Below, piece by piece: positions 6,331 through 13,190 of a stretch of DNA of 16,167 bases; position 1 is the stretch's first letter, and each line of letters starts with the position of its first letter. Made by a program: the position numbers and the translations under genes. This stretch comes from Candidatus Caldarchaeum sp. (GTDB lineage Archaea > Thermoproteota > Nitrososphaeria_A > Caldarchaeales > Caldarchaeaceae). A model generated the notes under the pieces. That model did not search any database, was not told where the DNA came from, and saw only the letters and a list, made by a program, of their open reading frames with translations. The stretch lies in assembly GCA_025054795.1 (NCBI GenBank), contig JANWZU010000143.1:1-16167 (forward strand), in the 5' to 3' direction.

Positions 6331-6434
6331 GGCTAGCCGGTCGACAGGTGAACAAGGATGCGAAAACTGTTTTAAACCTCAACACCGGCGTGTCAGGTTT
6401 CTTCTTCATACCTAAACAACTTCCGTTGACTTGT

Positions 6435-6450
6435 GTGAAAAGGACGGGGT
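6435..6450 (+). repeat. Possible degenerate mini-ORB
   Basis: GTGAAAAGGACGGGGT resembles the G-rich half of the two clear ORBs (GGAAACGAAGGGGT) but with a one-base length difference and no clear dyad. It is offered only as a weak third Orc1/Cdc6 site between the two good ones. Confidence 0.25.
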
Positions 6451-6478
6451 GTTGATTCCTATGGCTTTGAAGAACCCT

Positions 6479-6500
6479 CACCCCTTCGTTTCCCTTGGAA
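6479..6500 (-). repeat. Origin recognition box (ORB) element, reverse
   Basis: Read on the minus strand from 6500, it starts TTCCAAGGGAAAC and continues through the same GGAAACGAAGGGGT core as the forward copy. The two copies face each other across about 150 bp. Inverted ORB pairs of this kind are a known feature of crenarchaeal origins. Confidence 0.78.
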
Positions 6501-6529
6501 TCATTTCTCAACATTAACAGCGCCTTAGT

Positions 6530-6600
6530 TGTGTTCTTTTTAAAAATTTTTGATAAAGAAGTTTAGAAAAATGTGTCTAACTGTCTTAATAGCTTAACCG
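6530..6600. other. AT-rich segment, candidate duplex-unwinding element
   Basis: The stretch between the reverse ORB and the orc1/cdc6 start is rich in A and T, with TTTTTAAAAATTTTT at 6537-6551. It could melt during origin opening or hold the orc1/cdc6 promoter (TTAATAGCTTAA at 6586-6597). A second AT-rich stretch at 6020-6085 is an alternative. Confidence 0.4.
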
Positions 6601-6623
6601 TCAATACCTAACGGGAAATAACG

Positions 6624-7895
6624 ATGGTTCAAACAACTAACATGGCAGGAAATAAGGAAACAACTCATGTATACCTGAAACAAAGGGGTGTGCCCGACCC
6701 TCTGCAAGACATCCTAGAAAGATACAGCAAGCGAACAAGCCCGATAATCATCAAACACGACCTTCTACGCAGCGACTACGTTCCAGACTCCCTCCCCCAC
6801 AGGGTCAACCACATACGTGAAGTTGGAAACGTTTTGGCCACAGTACTCAGAGGTGTTAAGCCCTCCAACCTCTTCCTCTACGGAAAAACAGGCACAGGTA
6901 AAACAGCTGTCTGCAGGTACGTCGTCAACCGCCTGTCCACAGAGGTTGCCGAAAGAAATTTGAACGCAAGGTTTGTCTACGTCAACTGCCGGCTTGCCGG
7001 AACAGAGTACAGGGTTTTGGCAGACCTGTGCGCAGCTGCAGGTGTTTCCGTGCCTTTCACAGGCCTTTCCAAAAGCGAGCTGTTCAGAAGGTTTCAGTCC
7101 GCTTCCTCAAGCCTAGGCAACTCTTTCGTGGTTTGCCTAGACGAGGTCGACGTTCTGGTTAAGGATTTTGGAGACGACCTTCTCTACGAGCTTACACGCT
7201 CGAGCATGGGCCCTGGATGGATGTCGCTTGTCGGAATCTCGAACGACTTGATGTTCAAGGAGCAGCTTGACCCGAGGGTTTTAAGCAGCTTGAGCGAGGA
7301 GGAGATAGTCTTCCCACCTTACACGGCTACGGAGATCGCCGACATTCTTCTTGAGCGGGTTGAGCAGGCTCTCAGGCCCGGCAGCGTCGGAGAGGAGGTC
7401 ATAGGGCTGTGTGCGGCTCTGGCTGCAGCTGAGCACGGAGACGCTCGGAGGGCCATAGACCTTCTCAGAGTTTCGGCTGAGGTTGCTGAGAGGGAGGGAG
7501 CCGACAGGGTTGGGGAGCATCACGTCAGGAAGGCTCAGACACTCATCGAGAGAGGCCGTGTCAAAGAGGTTGTCTCATCGCTCCCGCTCCACAGCCGCCT
7601 CGTCCTCCTAGCCATTTACGTGGCGTCGAGGAAGGGCCTTGACACAACTTCGGGAACGGTTTACAGCATGTACCGTGAGTTCTGCGGCTCAATCGGCCTA
7701 GAGCCTTTGACGGACAGAAGGGTCAGCACCTTGGTTTCTGAGCTTGACATGCTCGGGGTAATCGCCTGCGAGCTCGTCAGCTACGGCCGCCACGGAAGGA
7801 CTAGGAAAGTCAAGCCTACAATCCCGTTCAACGAAGTCGCCGAAATACTCGGCAACGACGAAGCCCTAGCCGTCTTTCTTCAAGGCCTTTCTTGA
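6624..7895 (+). CDS. Orc1/Cdc6 replication initiator
   Basis: The 423-residue AAA+ protein binds origin DNA and recruits the MCM helicase. It shows the Orc1/Cdc6 lead-in with a LLRSDYVPDSLPHRV stretch (47-61) close to the family's 'L...YVP..LPHR' box. Next come Walker A GKTGTGKT (87-94), Walker B VVCLDEVDVL (169-178), sensor 1 GISND (204-208) and sensor 2 GDARRAIDLL (272-281). From about 310 there is a C-terminal winged-helix domain (LPLHSRLVLLAIY onwards, with a basic RHGRTRKVKP wing near 395). Length is typical. The ATG at 6624 is used; another lies at residue 7. It sits directly beside the ORB-bearing region, as expected for an initiator that recognises its own origin. Its last 30 bp overlap the end of the convergent endonuclease V gene. 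Confidence 0.95.
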   Translation: MVQTTNMAGNKETTHVYLKQRGVPDPLQDILERYSKRTSPIIIKHDLLRSDYVPDSLPHRVNHIREVGNVLATVLRGVKPSNLFLYGKTGTGKTAVCRYVVNRLSTEVAERNLNARFVYVNCRLAGTEYRVLADLCAAAGVSVPFTGLSKSELFRRFQSASSSLGNSFVVCLDEVDVLVKDFGDDLLYELTRSSMGPGWMSLVGISNDLMFKEQLDPRVLSSLSEEEIVFPPYTATEIADILLERVEQALRPGSVGEEVIGLCAALAAAEHGDARRAIDLLRVSAEVAEREGADRVGEHHVRKAQTLIERGRVKEVVSSLPLHSRLVLLAIYVASRKGLDTTSGTVYSMYREFCGSIGLEPLTDRRVSTLVSELDMLGVIACELVSYGRHGRTRKVKPTIPFNEVAEILGNDEALAVFLQGLS

Positions 7896-8516
7896 AAGCC
7901 TGTCAGCCCTCCTCAAAGCCTCGGGATAGCTTTCTCCGAAAACCTCGGAGACACGCACAACGTCGTTGAAGGAAACTCCGAAGCCTTGGCTGTAGTACGC
8001 AGGGCCCCTCCGGAGGCCAACGACTTCCCCGTCGTGCACGATTCGGTCGTAGCGTTCTGAGGGTTGGAGGCTGCCGACGAGAAGGGATTTGGCAACGCCT
8101 ATAGACGGAAGGCCTGCGACGAACCCTAGAATCGTTGCGGAGCCGCATCTGCGTGGATGAGCTCTTCCATGGCCGTCGACAAGCAACACGTCAAACCTGT
8201 TCCTAACGCTTGAAACAACGTCTAGCAGCGGAGGGCCCTCACGCAGGAACAGAAACCCAGGAACGTAGGGCGCCGGAATCATAGGATAAGTCTTCACAAC
8301 CTCCTCAACAACCTCTGACTTCACCAAGTCGTAGACAACGGCAGCGGCCCCGCATCCGTCAGCCGAGTACGCCACATCCAACCCACACAGCTTCTCAACT
8401 TTATGGAGCCTGTCCTCCGCCGGATAGGCTATCCGGGCTACTGCCTGCTGAAGCTTGGCGAAGAACCTTAGAGTAGTCGATGACGACGAATTCGTCGACG
8501 CATGTTGGCGGGCCAC
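7866..8516 (-). CDS. nfi: Endonuclease V (deoxyinosine 3' endonuclease)
   Basis: Endonuclease V cuts DNA, or RNA in some organisms, one base 3' of inosine, repairing deaminated adenine. With the GTG at 8516 the protein has 216 residues. All catalytic residues are visible: D47 in GLDVAY, Y84 in PYVPGF (the base-separating wedge), E93 in REGP, D114 in LLVDGHGRAHPRRCG, and K143 in GVAKS. These match the Thermotoga maritima set D43/Y80/E89/D110/K139 with a constant offset of four. The first codons lie inside the 3' end of the upstream methyltransferase gene. No start codon exists between 8516 and the catalytic core, a TTG at 8525 is the only other choice, and a GGAGG lies at 8526-8530. The gene's end overlaps orc1/cdc6 by 30 bp on the opposite strand. 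Confidence 0.93.
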   Translation of the reverse strand: MARQHASTNSSSSTTLRFFAKLQQAVARIAYPAEDRLHKVEKLCGLDVAYSADGCGAAAVVYDLVKSEVVEEVVKTYPMIPAPYVPGFLFLREGPPLLDVVSSVRNRFDVLLVDGHGRAHPRRCGSATILGFVAGLPSIGVAKSLLVGSLQPSERYDRIVHDGEVVGLRRGPAYYSQGFGVSFNDVVRVSEVFGESYPEALRRADRLSRKALKKDG

Positions 8517-8955
8517 AGCAACCAACCTCCAGCCTTGGGCTTAAACGTTTATGCTGTGAGACGACTAAAACGCCGCTGCAAACCCTTCCCGCTTCTTCGA
8601 CGAAACGCTGTATGTCAAGATGGTGTACGGTTGTGAAACAGTAGAGATGCGTGAAGGCTTTGTCCCGGAAAGGCAGGCGGTGGGCGTCGGCGCTGACGAG
8701 GTGAGAGCAACAGTCAAGCCTAGCCAACGCTTTATCCAGCATGCCCGTGGAGACGTCGACGCCTACATACTCGCACATAACTCCACGCTCCCTGAGAAAA
8801 CTTAGGAAGAGACCCGTTCCGCAGCCGACGTCCAAAACCCATAAACAACCATCAACCCGCACTCTGTCAAACACCGCCCGGTACTTGCTTCTCTGCTCAT
8901 CACCGTAAAGCTCGTCATAGCCTTCGGCGAGGACGTCGTAGTCTAGAATAGCCAC
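8401..8955 (-). CDS. Class I SAM-dependent methyltransferase
   Basis: The protein has 184 residues if it starts at the GTG at 8955, or 191 from the TTG at 8976. It has a full N-terminal methyltransferase half: a YDELYGDEQRSKYR lead helix, motif I LDVGCGTG (41-48), the acidic end of strand 2 VGVDVS, ADAHRLPF before motif II, and TVHHL. It resembles the UbiE/type 11 methyltransferases, whose substrates vary. The C-terminal part is unusual, with a cysteine cluster GCCGPPTC followed by VDEFVVIDYSK that I do not recognise from a named family. I prefer GTG 8955 because a TATA-like box lies 26 bp upstream. The last 116 bp overlap the start of endonuclease V in another frame, so the two are probably co-transcribed and may be translationally coupled. 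Confidence 0.82.
   Translation of the reverse strand: MAILDYDVLAEGYDELYGDEQRSKYRAVFDRVRVDGCLWVLDVGCGTGLFLSFLRERGVMCEYVGVDVSTGMLDKALARLDCCSHLVSADAHRLPFRDKAFTHLYCFTTVHHLDIQRFVEEAGRVCSGVLVVSQHKRLSPRLEVGCCGPPTCVDEFVVIDYSKVLRQASAGSSPDSLSGGGQAP
8526..8530 (-). promoter_or_regulatory. Shine-Dalgarno site deciding the endonuclease V start
   Basis: On the minus strand GGAGG lies nine bases before the GTG at 8516. It is abutted to the alternative TTG at 8525, which would be too close for normal use. This favours the GTG. The site is inside the methyltransferase coding sequence. Confidence 0.5.
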
Positions 8956-8976
8956 GTAGAAACCCTGTCCTCGCAA

Positions 8977-8986
8977 GTTAAAAAAG
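8977..8986 (-). promoter_or_regulatory. TATA-like box of the methyltransferase-endonuclease V operon
   Basis: CTTTTTTAAC on the minus strand is centred about 26 bp upstream of the GTG at 8955, consistent with a leaderless transcript. It is only about 12 bp from the ATG of the divergent nucleotidyltransferase, so it cannot serve that gene in the same way. Confidence 0.35.
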
Positions 8987-8993
8987 ATGGTGG

Positions 8994-9683
8994 ATGCTTT
9001 GTTTGTGGAGGCCTTTGCGTGATGTTGTTTACTCAGAGCTTCGTTGGAGGCTTTTGAGGGAGTTGAGGTCGAGGGCCCTCGCCGTCATGACGCATCTCGA
9101 GCAGCATGGCTTCCATTCAATTGTTTACGGAAGCGTGGCCCGGGGCGATGTGAAGCCGTCCAGCGACCTCGACATCTTCATCCCACGTGTCGTCCCGCTC
9201 CAGCTCCTCGAATACACCGTCAGCCTGCTGCACAAAGTCGAGAGAAGGGTTCTGGTTCAAGCCACGCCATACTACGCTGCGAAAGCCTACCTTTACCTCA
9301 ACGACAGGGACACGGTCTCCGCCCCGATGGTGCCGCTCAACAGAGACGAGGAGGGCTTCTACATGCTGGCTGGAAGCCTTACGCTCGAAGAGCTGAGGAA
9401 CGGCGTCAGAAAGCCGGGAATCAACAAGGCCCTAAACCTAATCATCCCGACGGAGTACGGCCATGTGGAGAAGCCTTTGAGGGAGAACTTCACGGAGGCT
9501 GTTAGGCTGTTGAACGTTAGCCCCGACGTTCTCACCAGCAGGATGAGAGTGCTTCTGAGGAGGCGTGAGAAGGGCCGCACAGGAGTTTTCCAGAGCATCG
9601 AGCTCCGTGAAGACCAGAGCTTCGAAGAAGCCTTCAGAACCCTGCTGGCCAAGAGCGCCGGGCTGAGGAAAAGGCTTGGCTAG
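8994..9683 (+). CDS. Nucleotidyltransferase-domain protein (pol beta/NTP_transf_2 superfamily)
   Basis: The 229-residue protein opens with LWRPLRDVVYSELRWRLL and then carries the pol-beta-type nucleotidyltransferase signature: GSVARGD (46-52) and SDLDIF (57-62), providing the G-S-x(n)-D-x-D metal-binding motif. The remaining ~160 residues form a conserved-looking region (EEGFYMLAGSLTLEEL, then LNVSPDVLTSRMRVLLRRREKGRTGVF) that I take to be the family's own C-terminal domain. Proteins of this shape are common in archaea as single genes not paired with a HEPN antitoxin/toxin partner. Their substrate is unknown to me. The ATG at 8994 is used. Its TAG stop shares a CTAG palindrome with the stop of the convergent malate dehydrogenase. 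Confidence 0.82.
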   Translation: MLCLWRPLRDVVYSELRWRLLRELRSRALAVMTHLEQHGFHSIVYGSVARGDVKPSSDLDIFIPRVVPLQLLEYTVSLLHKVERRVLVQATPYYAAKAYLYLNDRDTVSAPMVPLNRDEEGFYMLAGSLTLEELRNGVRKPGINKALNLIIPTEYGHVEKPLRENFTEAVRLLNVSPDVLTSRMRVLLRRREKGRTGVFQSIELREDQSFEEAFRTLLAKSAGLRKRLG

Positions 9684-10600
9684 AGCTTGAGCTGGGCGAC
9701 AGCCTCCCTCAACACCTTGACGCTCTCCTTGAACTTCCTCAGCTCCTCCTCGGACAGCGACAGCTCTATTATTTTTTCGACGCCGCCGGCTCCCAGCACG
9801 CATGGGACGACAGCGTAGATGTCTCTCTCGCCGTACTGGCCCTCGAGATAAGCTGAGGTCGGTATCACGGCTTTCTCGTCTCTGACGATGGCTGAAACCA
9901 TCAACGCCGCCCCCGCTCCCGGAGCATGGTGAGCAGACCAGCCCTTCAGCTTGATAACCTCGGCGCCCGCCTTCCTCGTAGCCTCCACGCTCTCCGCTAT
10001 CGTTTTTTCATCCATGAACCTGCTGAGAGGTTCAACGCCTATGTAGGTGCGGCTGGGGAGGAGAACCATGCTGTCCCCGTGCTCGCCCAACACCATGCTG
10101 CGTATCGACTTGTAGCTGACTCCCAGCCTGCTCCGTATGATGTGGCGGAACCTGCCTATGTCGAGCAGACCGCTGAAGCCCATCACTCTGCGGCTTTCAA
10201 AGCCCGTCGTCTTGTATGCAACGTACGTCATGACGTCGAGCGGGTTCGTCACAACTATTACCTTCGACTTGGGGGCGTGTTCTTTCACCTGCTTGGCTAC
10301 GCTCGAGATGATTTCGGAGTTCTTGAACAGCAGGTCAAGCCTTGTCATGTCGGGCTTGCGGACGAGGCCCGCCGTGACGACAACCACGTCGGAGCCAGCC
10401 ATGTCTCTGTAGTCGTTGGAGCCTTTCACGTCGACGTCCAAGTCGAGTGTTGCGCAGGCGTGGTTGAGGTCTAGGGCCTCGCCCTGCGGAAGGCCCTGCA
10501 CGATGTCTATCAAAACTATGTCGCCCAGCTCCCTCATGGCTATCTGGAGTGCTGCTGAGGTGCCGACTCGTCCCGAGCCGACGACCGTGATTAAAGTCAT
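9680..10600 (-). CDS. mdh: Malate dehydrogenase (LDH-like, NAD-dependent)
   Basis: The 306-residue enzyme interconverts malate and oxaloacetate. It has the N-terminal Rossmann motif VVGSGRVGTS (6-15), with an aspartate at the end of strand 2 (IVLIDIVQG), which favours NAD over NADP. The mobile substrate loop reads TAGLVRKPDMTRLDLL. The arginine-lysine pair there is the malate signature that separates malate from lactate dehydrogenases (which have Q). The catalytic region is GEHGDS with upstream VTNPLDVMTY and GLLDIGRFR. The length suits the archaeal LDH-like group. A TATA box at 10621-10629 lies about 25 bp from the ATG, giving a leaderless transcript. The gene also directly follows the sucC-sucD-phosphatase-hydrolase run, so it may be read from two promoters. 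Confidence 0.95.
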   Translation of the reverse strand: MTLITVVGSGRVGTSAALQIAMRELGDIVLIDIVQGLPQGEALDLNHACATLDLDVDVKGSNDYRDMAGSDVVVVTAGLVRKPDMTRLDLLFKNSEIISSVAKQVKEHAPKSKVIVVTNPLDVMTYVAYKTTGFESRRVMGFSGLLDIGRFRHIIRSRLGVSYKSIRSMVLGEHGDSMVLLPSRTYIGVEPLSRFMDEKTIAESVEATRKAGAEVIKLKGWSAHHAPGAGAALMVSAIVRDEKAVIPTSAYLEGQYGERDIYAVVPCVLGAGGVEKIIELSLSEEELRKFKESVKVLREAVAQLKL

Positions 10601-10620
10601 GGTTTAGCGAGTTGCCGGGC

Positions 10621-10629
10621 TTATAAATA
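10621..10629 (-). promoter_or_regulatory. TATA box of malate dehydrogenase
   Basis: TATTTATAA on the minus strand occupies the short gap after the metallo-hydrolase stop, centred about 25 bp before the mdh ATG. This is the best-formed single-gene promoter in the window and predicts a leaderless mRNA. Confidence 0.6.
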
Positions 10630-10635
10630 GATGTT

Positions 10636-11508
10636 TCAGCGGACAGCTGTTTTCTTTAAATAGTCAACCAGCCCCAGCGAAGACATCTTCAGCATGTTCC
10701 TGACGTAGACCGGCAGAGGCCTTCCGTACTCGTTCTCCAGCCTGCTTTCGAAGACTTCGACAACTCGTGGCAGTCCGCCGCCGCCCTCCAGAACATCTCT
10801 AGCCGTCTCAACCCATGTCGCAACCGTTTCAACAAGCCGCTCAACCCATTCTTCTCCGGCTTGGGTTGGGCCGTAGTGGGGTGTTAGGAATGTTTTGGCG
10901 TCTGTTTTACCCAGTTTCCGCAGGCTCTGCACGTACTGGCTGTAGTCGAAGCTCGGCGGAGGCGTGGTTGGGATGATTAGCGGGATGTCGGGGTACTTGG
11001 CTGGGACTGCGTCGGCTGTGGCTAGGCTGCCGTCGCTGATGAGGACGGACATCTGGTGGGGTGCGTGGCCCGGCGTGTAGATGAAGACAAGCTCGACGTC
11101 TCCGAGGCTGAGCGTCTCGCCGTCCCCCACCCTATGCACTCTCGACTCCTCTATGCCCCGGACCTCGCCGAACATCCTCATCACCTCCGGACCGTACAGC
11201 TCCAAAGCGCTCGCCACCAGCCTTGAAGGGTCTACGAGGTGTTTGACGGCCCTCTCATGCGCCAAAACCACGGCGTCGGGGAACTTCTCAGCCAGCTTCC
11301 AAGCAGCCCCCGCATGGTCGAGGTGGACGTGCGTCGGAATGATGTAGTCAAGCCTGTCGACGCCCAGCTGCTTGATGGCTTGGACGACCGTTTCTGCGCT
11401 CGAAGAGTACCCTGTGTCCACTATCGCTGTCTTCTTTCCCTTCACCAAGTAGCATGCGACGGTTTTCTCGAAGCCCAGCGCCCTTGTGTCAACTAGGTAT
11501 ACAGGCAT
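10636..11508 (-). CDS. Metallo-beta-lactamase-fold hydrolase (glyoxalase II-like)
   Basis: The 290-residue protein has the full set of metal ligands of the fold: THVHLDH (H60, H62, D64, H65), H148 in TPGHAP, D166 in TADAVP, and H211 in LTPHYGP. That implies a di-metal hydrolase of the glyoxalase II or lactonase-like branch. The part after about residue 212 is a helical extension ending in MLKMSSLGLVDYLKK, which is common in archaeal members. The substrate cannot be read from the sequence; a thioester or lactone is a family-based guess. The gene begins 4 bp after the phosphatase stop and has a GGGGTGAT Shine-Dalgarno overlapping that stop, so it belongs to the succinyl-CoA synthetase cluster. 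Confidence 0.88.
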   Translation of the reverse strand: MPVYLVDTRALGFEKTVACYLVKGKKTAIVDTGYSSSAETVVQAIKQLGVDRLDYIIPTHVHLDHAGAAWKLAEKFPDAVVLAHERAVKHLVDPSRLVASALELYGPEVMRMFGEVRGIEESRVHRVGDGETLSLGDVELVFIYTPGHAPHQMSVLISDGSLATADAVPAKYPDIPLIIPTTPPPSFDYSQYVQSLRKLGKTDAKTFLTPHYGPTQAGEEWVERLVETVATWVETARDVLEGGGGLPRVVEVFESRLENEYGRPLPVYVRNMLKMSSLGLVDYLKKTAVR

Positions 11509-11511
11509 GTC

Positions 11512-11519
11512 ATCACCCC
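11512..11519 (-). promoter_or_regulatory. Shine-Dalgarno site of the metallo-hydrolase
   Basis: GGGGTGAT, read on the minus strand, matches the archaeal anti-Shine-Dalgarno complement (GGTGAT). It contains the TGA stop of the phosphatase and lies 3 bp before the ATG. This arrangement suggests translational coupling within the operon. Confidence 0.55.
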
Positions 11520-12301
11520 AAGCTCAGTATCTCGACGTCCCGGTGCGTAAGTAGGGCGGCTTTCGGAGGAACTGAGTAGAAGCGGCATGAGAAGACGGTC
11601 AACAGCCTCCGGTTGAAGAAATACCTGTATCCCTCGGGCATGGGTTCGTGGGAGCGCACCGTGAGGCTCAGGCCGTTTCTGTTCATGAACTCTGTGAAGA
11701 CGTCTTCGCCGAAGTAGAGAGCTCCGCCTCCTCTTGCGCTTTCGGCGAACCCCTTCAACCCCTCCCTCGGGTCGTTCCAAAGCAGCTGCATCGCCAGCGG
11801 GTCCTGGGGGTCTTCCTGACCGCGTGGAAGGCTTTCGAGCTGGCTGACGTTCTCCAAGCCTTCAGGCAGGCCCCCGTGTACACACAACACTTTATCCCTG
11901 TGTTGGAGGGCGTAGGGCATCATGGTGAATGCTTTCAGGAAAGCGTTGTAGGTGTTGAGGCCGTGTCTTCTCACGACTGTGTCGAGGAATCCGTAGTACG
12001 TGTTCATGGCTAATGTTTCATGGTTGCCCCTCAGCAGAATGCACGTCGAAGGGCTGGCCTTCTTTCTCTCAAACACCGCCGTGATGTTCTCAATCTGGTA
12101 GGGCCCTCTGTCGACGTAGTCGCCCAGAAAAACAACAGCCGCACCCCGCTCATCAGCAGCCTTCAAAGCGTTTTTAGTGGACTCGACGTCGCCGTGGGTG
12201 TCTCCAACCACTAGAAGGGACGGAAAACTAGACCTGACAAGAGACGGCTCTCTTCGGAAAATCTCCTCAACCTCCTCAGCCAGCGAAGCAAGCCTGTTCA
12301 A
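11513..12301 (-). CDS. PPP-family serine/threonine protein phosphatase
   Basis: The 262-residue protein shows every signature of the PP1/PP2A/calcineurin superfamily in order: GDTHGDVE (33-40), GDYVDRG (60-66), LLRGNHE (89-95), HGG (142-144), LLWNDPRE (173-180), RSHE (206-209), and FSCRFY, the counterpart of the eukaryotic FSAPNY. It should be a di-metal phosphatase acting on phosphoserine or phosphothreonine in the cytoplasm. The length is near that of archaeal PP1 homologues. The start is a TTG at 12301, 3 bp after the sucD stop. No better codon precedes the conserved core except a GTG at residue 31, which would cut into the first strand. Its position between sucD and a hydrolase makes control of enzyme phosphorylation a possibility, not a demonstrated role. 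Confidence 0.93.
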   Translation of the reverse strand: MNRLASLAEEVEEIFRREPSLVRSSFPSLLVVGDTHGDVESTKNALKAADERGAAVVFLGDYVDRGPYQIENITAVFERKKASPSTCILLRGNHETLAMNTYYGFLDTVVRRHGLNTYNAFLKAFTMMPYALQHRDKVLCVHGGLPEGLENVSQLESLPRGQEDPQDPLAMQLLWNDPREGLKGFAESARGGGALYFGEDVFTEFMNRNGLSLTVRSHEPMPEGYRYFFNRRLLTVFSCRFYSVPPKAALLTHRDVEILSLG

Positions 12302-12304
12302 CCT

Positions 12305-13174
12305 CTACACCGCTTTCAGAAGCTTGACAACCTCGTTGGGCGTCGACGCCACTGAAACCCCGGCCTCGTTCAGGGCCCTCACCTTGCTGTCGGGGTCGCC
12401 CGCCCCCAAAGAGATTATGGCCCCCGCATGGCCCATCCTCTTCTCAGGCGGAGCTGTCCTGCCGGCTATGTAGCCCACGACGGGCTTGGGATACCCGGTC
12501 TTCCTGATGTATTCAGCGGCCCTCTCCTCCAAGTCGCCGCCAATCTCCCCTATCAACACAACCTTCTCGGTCTCAGCGTCTCTGCGGAACATCTCCAGCA
12601 CCTCTATGAAGTCAAGCCCGACGACGGGGTCTCCTCCGATTCCTACGCATGTGGACTGCCCCATACCGCTGGATGTTATGGCGTAGGCTATCTCGTAGGT
12701 TAGCGTCCCGCTTCTCGAAACTATGCCGACGCTGCCACGCTTGAAGATGTGGCCCGGCATTATGCCAACCTTGGAGGCTTCGGGGGTTATCACTCCGGGG
12801 CAGTTGGGGCCGACTATGTGGGCGTTGCGGTATGAAGAGTATCGGATGAACTTCATGGCGTCGTGGACGGGCACGTGCTCGGTTATCACAACCACAAGCC
12901 TTAGGCCTGCGTCCAGAGACTCCAGCACGGCGTCGGCTGCGTAGGGAGCTGGAACCATCACCATCGAGGTGTTTATCTCGGGATGTTTCTCCACAGCCTC
13001 GGCGACGCTGTCGTACACCGGCACTCCGTCAACCCTCTGCCCGCCTTTACCCGGAGTGACTCCTGCAACAACTTGCGTGCCGTATTTTATCATCGACCTT
13101 GTGTGGAACATGCCCTGCCTGCCTGTGACGCCCTGCACTAGGACCTTGGTTTTCTCGTCAACCAGTATGGCCAT
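12305..13174 (-). CDS. sucD: Succinyl-CoA synthetase (ADP-forming) alpha subunit
   Basis: With SucC this subunit converts succinyl-CoA, ADP (or GDP) and phosphate to succinate, ATP and CoA, or runs in reverse in a carbon-fixation cycle. The 289-residue protein has the CoA-binding GVTGRQG (15-21), GPNCPGVITP (122-131), and the catalytic phosphohistidine H249 in RMGHAGAII. Length matches the E. coli subunit (about 289). I chose the ATG at 13174 instead of the GTG at 13186. A strong Shine-Dalgarno lies six bases before the ATG, whereas the GTG would overlap the sucC stop and add a charged MRKA extension. It follows sucC after 8 bp. Confidence 0.96.
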   Translation of the reverse strand: MAILVDEKTKVLVQGVTGRQGMFHTRSMIKYGTQVVAGVTPGKGGQRVDGVPVYDSVAEAVEKHPEINTSMVMVPAPYAADAVLESLDAGLRLVVVITEHVPVHDAMKFIRYSSYRNAHIVGPNCPGVITPEASKVGIMPGHIFKRGSVGIVSRSGTLTYEIAYAITSSGMGQSTCVGIGGDPVVGLDFIEVLEMFRRDAETEKVVLIGEIGGDLEERAAEYIRKTGYPKPVVGYIAGRTAPPEKRMGHAGAIISLGAGDPDSKVRALNEAGVSVASTPNEVVKLLKAV

Positions 13175-13180
13175 CGCTTT

Positions 13181-13190
13181 CCTCACCTCA
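13181..13190 (-). promoter_or_regulatory. Shine-Dalgarno site of sucD
   Basis: TGAGGTGAGG on the minus strand spans the end of sucC and lies six bases before the ATG at 13174. It fixes that ATG as the start and indicates coupled translation of the two subunits. Confidence 0.65.

Larger units (their letters stand above)
6033..6623. other. Putative replication origin (oriC) beside orc1/cdc6
   Basis: This 591-bp interval is the only long non-coding stretch in the window. The overlapping open frames within it have no recognisable protein character. It lies immediately upstream of an orc1/cdc6 gene, the usual place of an archaeal origin. It contains two copies of an origin-recognition-box-like element in inverted orientation (6309-6330 forward, 6479-6500 reverse), each with a TTCCA..GGAA dyad and the G-rich arm typical of ORBs. 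Two AT-rich zones could be unwinding elements: 6020-6085 and 6530-6600 (including TTTTTAAAAATTTTT at 6537-6551). Short direct and inverted repeats lie at 6103-6120 and 6182-6240. No experimental evidence is available; initiation here is inferred. Confidence 0.75.

Noticed and set aside
6150..6514. Open frames of about 76-104 codons on both strands in the 6033-6623 gap
   Set aside because: They overlap one another and the ORB elements, have no recognisable domain and lack promoter or ribosome-site support. The region is better explained as an origin.
12301..12307. Possible frameshift joining sucD and the phosphatase
   Set aside because: SucD ends at the normal family length, and the phosphatase has its own TTG start and a complete domain. 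A 3-bp gap in an operon is ordinary.
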